Part shown: positions 1 to 7,558 of the stretch, piece by piece
Layout: the number at the start of each line of letters is the position of its first letter
Numbering within the stretch: the stretch's first letter is position 1
Assembly (NCBI GenBank): GCA_965243265.1
Contig: CBDEUL010000010.1
Location: 1-64,000 of the forward strand
Direction: 5' to 3'
Origin: Flavicella sp965243265
Lineage (GTDB): Bacteria > Bacteroidota > Bacteroidia > Flavobacteriales > Flavobacteriaceae
Length of the DNA: 64,000 nt
Translations under genes and position numbers: made by a program
The notes under the pieces: model-generated
The model's input: only the letters and a program-made list of their open reading frames with translations
Database searches by the model: none
What the model was told of the DNA's origin: nothing

Positions 1-19
1 CCGTAACAAGCTAAGTTTA

Positions 20-1033
20 ATGAATAAAAGTATACTGATAATTGCCTTATTTTTAAGTGCAATGACATTTTCACAGGTAGGAGGAGAGTCGGTATACACT
101 TTTTTAAACTTGCCCACTTCTTCTAAGCAAATATCATTGGGTGGTGTAACCTTGACGGATACGGATGATATAAGTCAGCCTTTATGGAATCCAGCAGCAA
201 TTGATACACTTATGAATAATGAAATGGCTGTAAATTATACAAGCTATTTGGCAGGTATTAATTTAGGTTCGGCGGTTTATGCTACTAATATTAAGAATCT
301 AGGAACCTTTCATTTTGGAATGAAGTATCTGGATTATGGTACGCTTATAAGAGCAGATGAATTTGGAAATATAACTGGAGATTTTAAATCGTATGATTTG
401 GCACTATCTGTAGGATATGCCTATGAATTTAAAGACTCTAATATTCGTGTAGGTTCTAATTTTAAGTTGATTAATTCGGTAATTGATACATACACATCAT
501 CTGGTATTGCTTTAGATTTTGGGTTGTATTATAAACGACCTGAAAGCCCTGTTGTTTTTTCTATGGTATTTAGAAATATAGGAACACAATTAAAAACATT
601 TGATGGTACAAGAGAAAAATTACCTTTTAAAGTTTCTATGAGTATAGCTTCAGAAATGGAGCATGTGCCTGTTAAGTGGTATGCAAGTTTAGATGACATG
701 CAACAATGGGATTTGTCTACGAGTAATCCATCAAACTCAACAATAGATATAGAAGGAAATGAAACTCCAGAGGAAATTTCTTTTTTTAACAATGCAGTTA
801 GGCATGTTATTGTTGGGGCAGAATTGTTTTCGAAGAAGAAATTTAGTCTTCGTTTTGGGTATAACTTTAAAAGAGCAAAAGAGTTGGCACTGGTTAATGT
901 GCGTACCTTGGCGGGGCTTTCTTATGGGTTTGGTTTAAAATTAGATAAGATAAAGTTTAATTATGCATATACACAGTACCATGTAAGTGCAAATGCGAAT
1001 ACATTTGGTTTGGTAATTAATTTAGATGAATAA
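20..1033 (+). CDS. porQ: Type IX secretion system protein PorQ
   Basis: The 337-residue protein has an N-terminal signal peptide (residues 1-18, ending ...AMTFSQ) and then a beta-rich, glycine-dotted body like the PorV/PorQ outer-membrane beta-barrel family. The opening segment after the signal (GGESVYTFLNLPTSSKQ) and the ISLGG and LWNPAA blocks are typical of PorQ. In the family, PorQ sits in the outer membrane and helps the type IX secretion system deliver proteins with C-terminal sorting domains. It overlaps the start of cmk by 8 bases, a pairing common in flavobacteria. The gene is complete, with its ATG 19 bases into the window, so its promoter is not visible. Confidence 0.88.
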   Translation: MNKSILIIALFLSAMTFSQVGGESVYTFLNLPTSSKQISLGGVTLTDTDDISQPLWNPAAIDTLMNNEMAVNYTSYLAGINLGSAVYATNIKNLGTFHFGMKYLDYGTLIRADEFGNITGDFKSYDLALSVGYAYEFKDSNIRVGSNFKLINSVIDTYTSSGIALDFGLYYKRPESPVVFSMVFRNIGTQLKTFDGTREKLPFKVSMSIASEMEHVPVKWYASLDDMQQWDLSTSNPSNSTIDIEGNETPEEISFFNNAVRHVIVGAELFSKKKFSLRFGYNFKRAKELALVNVRTLAGLSYGFGLKLDKIKFNYAYTQYHVSANANTFGLVINLDE

Positions 1034-1724
1034 GATGAAGAAAATTACAATTGCTATTGATGGATATTCATCAACAGGGAAAAGTACTATAGCAAAGGAG
1101 TTGGCAAAAAAACTGGCATATGTTTATGTAGATACAGGGGCTATGTATAGAACAGTAGCGTTGTATGCTATGAATAAAAAATATATTGGAACTTCTTTTT
1201 TTGATACTTTAGCATTGATTCAAGATTTGGATGCTATTACAATTACATTTAAGTACAATAAACTTGTTGGTTTTGCAGAGGCTTATTTAAATGGTGTAAA
1301 TGTAGAGGCTACAATAAGGACTTTAGAGGTTTCTAGTTTTGTAAGCAAGGTAGCTTCTGTACCAGAGGTACGAGAAAAGTTAGTGGCTATGCAAAAAGAA
1401 ATGGGAAAGAATAAAGGGGTTGTAATGGATGGAAGAGATATAGGAACGGTTGTTTTTCCAGATGCAGATTTAAAGTTATTTATGACGGCTTCGGCAGAAA
1501 AAAGAGCTACACGTCGTTATGATGAACTACTTCTTAAAGGTGAAAAAGTGAGTTATGAGGATATTTTAGAAAATGTGACTTCTCGAGATCATGAAGATAC
1601 CACAAGAAAAGATTCACCTTTAGTAAAAGCAACAGATGCAATTGAAATAGACAATTCTGATTTGACAAAAAAAGAACAATTTGAAAAAATATATCAATTG
1701 GTACAAATAAAAATGGGAGCTTAA
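1026..1724 (+). CDS. cmk: (d)CMP kinase
   Basis: Cytidylate kinase phosphorylates CMP and dCMP with ATP in cytosolic pyrimidine nucleotide salvage. The P-loop GYSSTGKST lies at residues 13-21, the family block VDTGAMYRTVALYA follows at about residues 37-50, and the GRDIGTVVFPDADLKLF motif is near residue 137. Its 232 residues match the usual size of about 225-235. The ATG at 1026 overlaps the end of porQ; a second in-frame ATG at 1035, one base after the porQ stop, gives the common N-terminus MKKITIAIDG and is equally plausible. The gene ends inside a terminator hairpin whose loop contains its stop codon. Confidence 0.95.
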   Translation: MNKMKKITIAIDGYSSTGKSTIAKELAKKLAYVYVDTGAMYRTVALYAMNKKYIGTSFFDTLALIQDLDAITITFKYNKLVGFAEAYLNGVNVEATIRTLEVSSFVSKVASVPEVREKLVAMQKEMGKNKGVVMDGRDIGTVVFPDADLKLFMTASAEKRATRRYDELLLKGEKVSYEDILENVTSRDHEDTTRKDSPLVKATDAIEIDNSDLTKKEQFEKIYQLVQIKMGA

Positions 1725-1740
1725 AAAGCTCCCATTTTTA
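1709..1740. terminator. Bidirectional terminator between cmk and the YbaB gene
   Basis: An inverted repeat with 13-base arms (AAAATGGGAGCTT / AAGCTCCCATTTT) closes a loop of about three A and is flanked by A/T runs on both sides. It lies between two convergent genes, so it can end transcription from both. The cmk stop codon is within the hairpin. Confidence 0.85.
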
Positions 1741-2064
1741 TTATTTGAATAAATCCATTCCAGGAATGTTAGGCAATCCTTTTTTACTTGCAATTGCTAA
1801 TTCTTGTTCATTAATAGCAGATGCTTTTTTTATAGCATCATTGAGTGCTAAGATAAGGTAATCTTCCAGCTCTTCTTTGTCGTTTAAAATAGAATCGTCA
1901 ATAGCTATATTTTTAATTTCTCTATTGGCTGTAGCTGTAACAACTACTAGACCGTTTCCAGATTCACCATCTACAAAAACAGTATCCAATCGTTTTTTAG
2001 TTTCTTCAATATTTTTTTGAGCTTCTTCTAATTTGCCCATCATTTCGTTCATGTTTCCAAACAT
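1741..2064 (-). CDS. YbaB/EbfC family nucleoid-associated protein
   Basis: The 107-residue protein starts MFGNMNEMMGKLEEAQKN, the methionine-rich helical start typical of YbaB/EbfC proteins. The middle block (GLVVVTATANREIKNIAID) is the conserved beta sheet, and a C-terminal helix follows. The family forms dimers that bind DNA and compact the nucleoid; in many bacteria the gene follows dnaX, but not here. A CAAATTTA site at 2097-2104 is a minus-strand copy of the flavobacterial -7 element TAnnTTTG, about 33 bases before the start; I see no matching -33 TTG. Confidence 0.9.
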   Translation of the reverse strand: MFGNMNEMMGKLEEAQKNIEETKKRLDTVFVDGESGNGLVVVTATANREIKNIAIDDSILNDKEELEDYLILALNDAIKKASAINEQELAIASKKGLPNIPGMDLFK

Positions 2065-2142
2065 ATCGTATCAATTTTAAAGAATACAAATTTAAGAAAT
2101 TTAAGAGGAAAAGAAATGGAAATAGAATTGGTTTAAAATAAT

Positions 2143-2171
2143 TTGTGATTGAAAGTTAAAGCGTATTTTTG
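2143..2171 (+). promoter_or_regulatory. Flavobacterial promoter of the oligopeptidase gene
   Basis: A TTG at 2143-2145 is followed after 18 bases by TATTTTTG at 2164-2171. This fits the Bacteroidota primary-sigma consensus (TTG, 17-23 bases, TAnnTTTG). The start codon is 24 bases further on. Confidence 0.7.
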
Positions 2172-2194
2172 TGCTTTCTTGAAATTAATATAAA

Positions 2195-4291
2195 ATGGTA
2201 GAAACAAAAATAGCCGCTCCAATAGCAAATAAAATACCTCATAAATTTGAAAATCACGGTGATATACGTATCGATAATTATCACTGGATGCGTTTGACAG
2301 ATGCTCAAAAAGAAGCAGAAACTCCCGATGAACAAACATCTAAAGTTTTAGATTATTTAAAGGCAGAGAACTCTTATTTGGAATCTGAAATGAAACATAC
2401 AGAGGGTTTTCAAAAAGATTTATTTGAGGAGATGAAAGGGCGTATTAAAGAAGACGATACTTCGGTTCCTTATAAAAAGAATGGATATTACTATATAACA
2501 AGATTTGAAAAAGGAAGTCAATACCCTATTTATACTCGTAAGAAAGGTAGCTTAGAGGCAGAGGAAGAGATATTGTTTGATGTAAATATTATGGCAGAAG
2601 GCTATGAGTACTATACATTGGGTGGTTTGGCTGTGAGTCCAGATAATACAAAGGTTATTTTTGGGGTAGATACTATTAGTAGGAGGCAATACATTTTATA
2701 TGTAAAAGATTTAATTACAGGGGAAATTTTATCAGAGAAGATAGAGAATACTACAGGAGGTGCCGTTTGGGCTAATGATAATAAAACATTTTTTTATACT
2801 CAAAAGGACCCTGTTACTTTACGTAGTAATAAAATATTTAAACATGTTTTAGGAACAGACTCTAAAGAGGATATCGAGGTTTTTTCTGAAGATGATGAAA
2901 CGTTTGGAACTTTTGTAACAAAAACAAAATCGAGTGAATTTATTATTGTAGGTTCTTATAGTACAGTATCTACAGAATATCAGTTTTTAAGTGCCGATGC
3001 TCCTAATGATTCTTTAAAGGTTATTCAGAAAAGGGAGCGTGATTTGGAGTACAGTGTGGCTCATTTTGAAGATTATTTTTATATTCTAACGAATAAGGAT
3101 GGTGCTACCAATTTTAAATTGATGAAAACTTCTATCCATAAAACAGCAAAAGAGAATTGGGTAGATGTAATACCACATAGAGAAGATGTGCTTTTAGAGG
3201 ATATTTCTATTTTTAAAGAGTATTTGGTATTAGAAGAGCGTTCTAATGGTTTGAATAAGATTCGTATTAAAAAATGGGATAATTCTGAGGATTATTATTT
3301 ACCGTTTGATGAAGAAACGTATTCGGCTTATGTATATGCAAACCCAGAGTTTGATACTTCAATAATACGAATAGGATACAACTCGATGACTACACCAAGT
3401 TCTGTGATTGATTTTGATATGATTGATCAGTCTAAAACCACGATGAAAGAGCAGGAGGTACTAGGAGGTAAGTTTGATAAAAATAATTATACTTCGGAAA
3501 GAATTTGGGTTACTGCTAGGGATGGTGCTAAAGTAGCCGTGTCTATAGTAAGAAGAAAAGATACGGAGTTGAACTCTGAAACGCCATTTTTATTATATGC
3601 TTACGGTTCGTATGGGCATACAATTGATGACAGTTTTAGTACTACACGTTTAAGTTTGTTAGATAGGGGGTTTGTTTATGGAATTGCACATATTAGAGGT
3701 AGTGAGTATTTAGGACGTACTTGGTATGATGATGGGAAGTTATTGAATAAGAAAAATACATTTACTGATTTTGTAGATTGTAGTAAGTTTTTAATTTCAG
3801 AAAAATATACTTCGGAAGTACATTTGTATGCTATGGGAGGTTCTGCAGGTGGTTTGCTAATGGGAGCTATTATTAATATGAATCCTGAGTTGTACAATGG
3901 AGTGTTAGCAGCAGTACCTTTTGTGGATGTGGTTTCTACAATGTTAGATGAAACAATTCCGTTAACAACGGGTGAGTATGATGAGTGGGGGAATCCGAAT
4001 GATAAAGCGTATTATGATTATATAAAATCGTATTCTCCTTATGATAATGTTGAAAAACAGGTATATCCTAATTTGTTAATCACTACTGGTTTACATGATT
4101 CTCAGGTGCAGTACTGGGAACCTGCTAAGTGGATTGCAAAATTGAGAGAGTATCATACAGGAAGTCAAAAATTATTGATGCATACTGATATGGAAACAGG
4201 GCATGGAGGTGCTTCTGGTAGGTTTGATTCTTTAAAAGAAACGGCTAGAGATTATACTTTTATATTAGATTTAGAAGGCAAAGTAATTTAG
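2195..4291 (+). CDS. ptrB: S9 family peptidase, oligopeptidase B type
   Basis: The 698-residue serine peptidase has an N-terminal seven-bladed propeller region (about residues 75-420) and a C-terminal alpha/beta-hydrolase domain. The catalytic triad is visible: Ser550 in GGSAGGLLMG, Asp635 in TGLHDSQVQYWEP and His670 in ETGHGGASGRF. The N-terminus (HGDIRIDNYHWMRL) and the segment TTGEYDEWGNP are characteristic of oligopeptidase B, which cleaves short peptides after basic residues. There is no signal peptide, so it is probably cytosolic. It is preceded by its own consensus promoter and followed by a structured repeat and a terminator, so it is monocistronic. Confidence 0.92.
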   Translation: MVETKIAAPIANKIPHKFENHGDIRIDNYHWMRLTDAQKEAETPDEQTSKVLDYLKAENSYLESEMKHTEGFQKDLFEEMKGRIKEDDTSVPYKKNGYYYITRFEKGSQYPIYTRKKGSLEAEEEILFDVNIMAEGYEYYTLGGLAVSPDNTKVIFGVDTISRRQYILYVKDLITGEILSEKIENTTGGAVWANDNKTFFYTQKDPVTLRSNKIFKHVLGTDSKEDIEVFSEDDETFGTFVTKTKSSEFIIVGSYSTVSTEYQFLSADAPNDSLKVIQKRERDLEYSVAHFEDYFYILTNKDGATNFKLMKTSIHKTAKENWVDVIPHREDVLLEDISIFKEYLVLEERSNGLNKIRIKKWDNSEDYYLPFDEETYSAYVYANPEFDTSIIRIGYNSMTTPSSVIDFDMIDQSKTTMKEQEVLGGKFDKNNYTSERIWVTARDGAKVAVSIVRRKDTELNSETPFLLYAYGSYGHTIDDSFSTTRLSLLDRGFVYGIAHIRGSEYLGRTWYDDGKLLNKKNTFTDFVDCSKFLISEKYTSEVHLYAMGGSAGGLLMGAIINMNPELYNGVLAAVPFVDVVSTMLDETIPLTTGEYDEWGNPNDKAYYDYIKSYSPYDNVEKQVYPNLLITTGLHDSQVQYWEPAKWIAKLREYHTGSQKLLMHTDMETGHGGASGRFDSLKETARDYTFILDLEGKVI

Positions 4292-4296
4292 TAGTT

Positions 4297-4400
4297 GCGT
4301 TAGGGATTGCGCCTTTGTTTGAGCTATTTTAACTGTAATGTTAATGAAGTTAAAAAGCGAGTGGCAAAAGCCCGACCTTGAGCTACTCAAGGAAACGCCC
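4297..4400 (+). ncRNA. Putative structured RNA or dispersed repeat downstream of ptrB
   Basis: The stretch begins GCGTTAGGGATTG and ends AAACGCCC, so GCGTT and AACGC can form a closing stem. Inside are TTTTAACT/AGTTAAAA (8 bp) and a perfect hairpin CCTTGAG-CTA-CTCAAGG at 4376-4392, next to the sequence AGCCCGACC. I recall elements with the same GCGTTAGGGATTG...GCCCGACC...AACGCCC skeleton after many flavobacterial genes; whether this is the Rfam Flavo-1 family I cannot tell. The terminator follows about 20 bases later, so it would form the 3' UTR of ptrB. Confidence 0.5.
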
Positions 4401-4421
4401 AAAGTAAAAGAGGTAAAAAAC

Positions 4422-4457
4422 AAAAAAGGTGTCTGATTTTTCAGACACCTTTTTTTA
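4422..4457. terminator. Bidirectional terminator between ptrB and fumC
   Basis: A perfect hairpin (AGGTGTCTGA / TCAGACACCT, loop TTTT) has an A run on the left and seven or more T on the right. The two flanking genes converge on it. Confidence 0.9.
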
Positions 4458-4474
4458 TAATGTATAGATTGAAA

Positions 4475-5872
4475 TTATTTTAAACTTCCAATCATATTTT
4501 CTGGTTTTACCCATTCGTCGTATTGCTCTGGAGTAACGTAACCTAAACGAACAGCTTCTTCTTTTAAAGTTGTTCCATTGGCATGTGCTGTATTTGCAAT
4601 TTCAGCCGCTTTGTAGTATCCAATTTTAGTATTTAATGCTGTAACTAGCATTAATGAATTGTTTAGTAATTGTTTGATTACTTTATGGTTTGGCTCAATA
4701 CCAATAGCACAGTTTTCTTCGAAAGAAACACAAGCATCTCCAATTAATCTAGCAGATTCTAATAAGTTAGCAGCCATTACAGGTTTAAATACATTTAACT
4801 CGTAATGTCCTTGTGTACCACCTACAGTAATAGCTACATCGTTCCCCATTACTTGAGCTGCTACCATAGTAATAGCTTCGCATTGTGTAGGGTTTACTTT
4901 TCCTGGCATAATAGATGATCCTGGCTCGTTAGCTGGGATAATCAATTCACCAATTCCAGAACGTGGCCCTGAAGCCATCATACGAATATCATTGGCAATT
5001 TTGTTTAATGATACTGCAATTTGTTTTAAAGCTCCATGCGACTCTACAATGGCATCGTGCGCAGCTAAGGCTTCAAATTTATTTTCTGCAGTGATGAATG
5101 GTAATCCTGTAAATTCTGCTATTTTTTCAGCTACCAATACATCGTATCCAGCTGGTGTGTTTAATCCTGTACCAACAGCAGTTCCTCCTAAGGCCAATTC
5201 AGCTAAATGTGCCAAAGTGTTTTTAAGGGCTTTTAATCCATGGTTTAATTGAGAAACATATCCAGAAAATTCTTGTCCAATTGTTAAAGGTGTAGCATCC
5301 ATTAGGTGTGTACGACCAATTTTAACAACGTCTTTAAACTCTTCTGCTTTTGCTTGTAATGTGTCTCTTAATTTCTCGATACCTGGTATTGTAGTTTCTA
5401 CAATCATTTTATAACATGCAATATGCATTCCTGTAGGGAAAGTATCGTTCGATGATTGTGATTTGTTTACATCATCATTTGGTTGAATGGCTTTTTCTCC
5501 TTCTCCAATTACACCACCTGCTAGTTCTTGTGCACGGTTTGCTATTACTTCGTTACAGTTCATGTTACTTTGTGTACCTGAACCTGTTTGCCAGATAACT
5601 AAAGGAAATTGATCGTCGTGCTTACCAGCTAATATTTCGTCACAGGCAGTTGAAATCAAGTCTCTTTTTTCAGCAGGTAAAACACCTAAATCGCAGTTGG
5701 CATGTGCAGCTGCTTTTTTTAAGTATGCAAAACCGTAAACAATTTCAAGAGGCATAGAACCACTAGGTCCAATTTTAAAGTTGTTTCTTGAACGTTCTGT
5801 TTGTGCACCCCAGTATTTATCTGCAGGTACTTGTACCTCACCCATGGTGTCTTTCTCTATTCTGTATTTCAT
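4475..5872 (-). CDS. fumC: Class II fumarate hydratase
   Basis: The 465-residue protein matches the iron-independent fumarase of the TCA cycle, which interconverts fumarate and malate as a cytosolic homotetramer. The superfamily signature GSSIMPGKVNP carries the catalytic Ser at residue 319 or 320, and the general acid/base site His is His189 in GRTHLMDATPLT. Length and N-terminus (MKYRIEKDTMGEVQVP) are normal. A CAAATATA at 5954-5961 is a possible minus-strand -7 element about 80 bases upstream. The gene stands alone. Confidence 0.97.
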   Translation of the reverse strand: MKYRIEKDTMGEVQVPADKYWGAQTERSRNNFKIGPSGSMPLEIVYGFAYLKKAAAHANCDLGVLPAEKRDLISTACDEILAGKHDDQFPLVIWQTGSGTQSNMNCNEVIANRAQELAGGVIGEGEKAIQPNDDVNKSQSSNDTFPTGMHIACYKMIVETTIPGIEKLRDTLQAKAEEFKDVVKIGRTHLMDATPLTIGQEFSGYVSQLNHGLKALKNTLAHLAELALGGTAVGTGLNTPAGYDVLVAEKIAEFTGLPFITAENKFEALAAHDAIVESHGALKQIAVSLNKIANDIRMMASGPRSGIGELIIPANEPGSSIMPGKVNPTQCEAITMVAAQVMGNDVAITVGGTQGHYELNVFKPVMAANLLESARLIGDACVSFEENCAIGIEPNHKVIKQLLNNSLMLVTALNTKIGYYKAAEIANTAHANGTTLKEEAVRLGYVTPEQYDEWVKPENMIGSLK

Positions 5873-6113
5873 AAGATGTTATTTATATACTCAATAATGT
5901 GTTACTAAATTATTGAATGTTAATTGTTTTTATTAGCTGGTAAAAGCCAGTAACAAATATACTAAATGTAGGTTTTAAGACCTTGAAAAAACAGCGTTTT
6001 TAAAGATGTATTTGTCTTTTTTGTGGACTTGAAAAAATCTAAAAAAAAATATAGGATAGTATGAAAAATATAGTACTTTTGTTGCGTATTTATAACAACA
6101 CAGAATTAATATT

Positions 6114-6275
6114 ATGGACATTTCTCAATATTTAGGATTTTTATTGTTTCTTTTTGTATTTACAGCTGGTTTTTGGTTGTTGATCTTCTTATTGACTTTT
6201 GTTGTTCCTTACTGGATCGGTGGAACTCTTTTGGAGAACTTACAGTTAAAGAAAGAGGCTAAAGAGGAGAAATAG
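6114..6275 (+). CDS. Small membrane protein (53 aa), unrecognised
   Basis: The 53-codon reading frame starts MDISQYLGFLLFLFVF. It has a hydrophobic stretch of about 30 residues (roughly 6-37), long enough for one or two membrane helices, then a charged lysine/glutamate-rich tail ending KKEAKEEK. It is a real gene candidate because a -7 element TACTTTTG lies 33 bases upstream (6074-6081) and a strong terminator follows within 25 bases. I do not recognise a family. It is flanked by fumC in divergent orientation and an unrelated helical protein downstream. Confidence 0.6.
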   Translation: MDISQYLGFLLFLFVFTAGFWLLIFLLTFVVPYWIGGTLLENLQLKKEAKEEK

Positions 6276-6298
6276 TTTATATACTATCATATATAAGA

Positions 6299-6327
6299 GG
6301 GTTGCAATTTTTTGCAACCCTTTTTTG
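6299..6327 (+). terminator. Terminator after the 53-aa membrane protein
   Basis: A perfect 9-bp stem (GGGTTGCAA / TTGCAACCC) with a short T loop is followed by six T. Confidence 0.85.
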
Positions 6328-6348
6328 TTTTGTATTTAATGTAATTTT

Positions 6349-6822
6349 ATGAAAGCAGCTAGTTTAAAGGAGTTAAAAACAGAATTGTTAGATTGTTCTA
6401 GGGATGATTTGTTAAAGGTTTGTTTGGAGTTGGCAAAGTTTAAAAAAGAGAACAAAGAGTTGCTTACTTATATGTTGTTAGAGGCTTCGGATGAGGAAGG
6501 CTATGTGGCTTCTGTTAAAGAGGAGGTTGCTGTGCTTTTTGAAGAGATGAATAAGGACAGCTATTTTTATATGAAGAAAACAATTCGAAAAATATTAAGA
6601 ATACTGAAAACTCATATTAGGTATTCTAAAAATAAAGAAACGGAGGTTGAATTGTTATTGTATTTCTGTGAAGAATTAAAAGAATTGCGCCCTTCAATAA
6701 AGAATAGTACTATTTTAAAAAACTTATACAATCGACAGTTGTTGTTTATAGAGAAGAAAATAGAAGGTCTTCATGAAGATTTACAATATGAGTATAGTCC
6801 ACGATTAGAAAACTTGAGTTAA
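6349..6822 (+). CDS. Hypothetical helical protein (157 aa)
   Basis: The protein is predicted to be almost wholly alpha-helical and highly charged, with repeated leucine/glutamate/lysine patterns and no signal peptide or membrane segment. I do not recognise the family. It starts 22 bases after the preceding terminator and ends just before another one, so it is a single-gene unit. The ATG follows AATGTAATTTT with no clear ribosome-binding site, which is normal for flavobacteria. Confidence 0.65.
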   Translation: MKAASLKELKTELLDCSRDDLLKVCLELAKFKKENKELLTYMLLEASDEEGYVASVKEEVAVLFEEMNKDSYFYMKKTIRKILRILKTHIRYSKNKETEVELLLYFCEELKELRPSIKNSTILKNLYNRQLLFIEKKIEGLHEDLQYEYSPRLENLS

Positions 6823-6826
6823 TAGT

Positions 6827-6870
6827 AAGGCAAGTTAAAAATAGTAATGATAGTTTTAACTTGCCTTTTT
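6827..6870. terminator. Bidirectional terminator
   Basis: A 14-bp perfect stem (AAGGCAAGTTAAAA / TTTTAACTTGCCTT) encloses a 13-base loop and is followed by a T run. It separates convergent genes. Confidence 0.85.
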
Positions 6871-6882
6871 AATTCTTGTATT

Positions 6883-7554
6883 TCATGAAGCTTCAGAAAA
6901 ATCGTTGTCTATAAATCCTGTGTTTTCTAGGTAAGTGATTTCAGTGAATCTGGTTCTTCCAGAATCGGTATCGTACATAGCTCCTACAATTTCAATTTCT
7001 CCAGCTCTTTCCATATCGGCTAGGATAGGGCTTTCAATTTTTATTTGGTCTATAGAATTGAATACATTTTCAAGCGCTACATCATCTATTAAACGAGGGT
7101 TCATAGTAGAATTGCCTTTGCCTATAATTTCATTTACGGAAGGAGTTATTTTTTCTAATACTGAAGAAATATTTCCAAGTCTAGATCTTTTACATGCTGC
7201 TGAAACGGCTCCACATTTTGTATGCCCCATAACTACAATTATTTTGGCTCCTGCAACTCTACATGCGTATTCCATAGATCCAAGAATATCATCGTTTATA
7301 ATATTTCCTGCTATACGAATGTTAAAGACATCTCCGATATCTTGATCGAACATAATTTCGGTAGGTACATTAGAATCTATACAGCTTAGTATTACAGCAT
7401 ATGGAAATTGACTGCTGCTTGTTTCTTGAATCTGTTTTTTTATGTTTTTTTCAGTAGGTGTGTTTGTAAAAAAACGTTTGTTACCTTCTTTTAACATTTC
7501 TAATGCTTGTTGAGGGCTAATGTTGTTTAATTCATTTCTTGATTTTGCTTTCAT
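6883..7554 (-). CDS. Beta-class carbonic anhydrase (altered catalytic dyad)
   Basis: The enzyme would interconvert CO2 and bicarbonate using zinc held by Cys58, His111 and Cys114, seen in SCIDSN and MGHTKCGAV; Asp60 is present. The Arg that normally partners the Asp (CxDSR) is Asn62 here, coded AAT. I start at the ATG at 7554 (MKAKSRNELNN, 223 residues) because the longer frame would run into the SulP gene; this leaves a 4-base gap to the SulP stop. It lies downstream of a SulP anion transporter in the same operon, a common bicarbonate-uptake pairing. Whether it is fully active is uncertain because of Asn62. Confidence 0.88.
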   Translation of the reverse strand: MKAKSRNELNNISPQQALEMLKEGNKRFFTNTPTEKNIKKQIQETSSSQFPYAVILSCIDSNVPTEIMFDQDIGDVFNIRIAGNIINDDILGSMEYACRVAGAKIIVVMGHTKCGAVSAACKRSRLGNISSVLEKITPSVNEIIGKGNSTMNPRLIDDVALENVFNSIDQIKIESPILADMERAGEIEIVGAMYDTDSGRTRFTEITYLENTGFIDNDFSEAS

Positions 7555-7558
7555 AATT

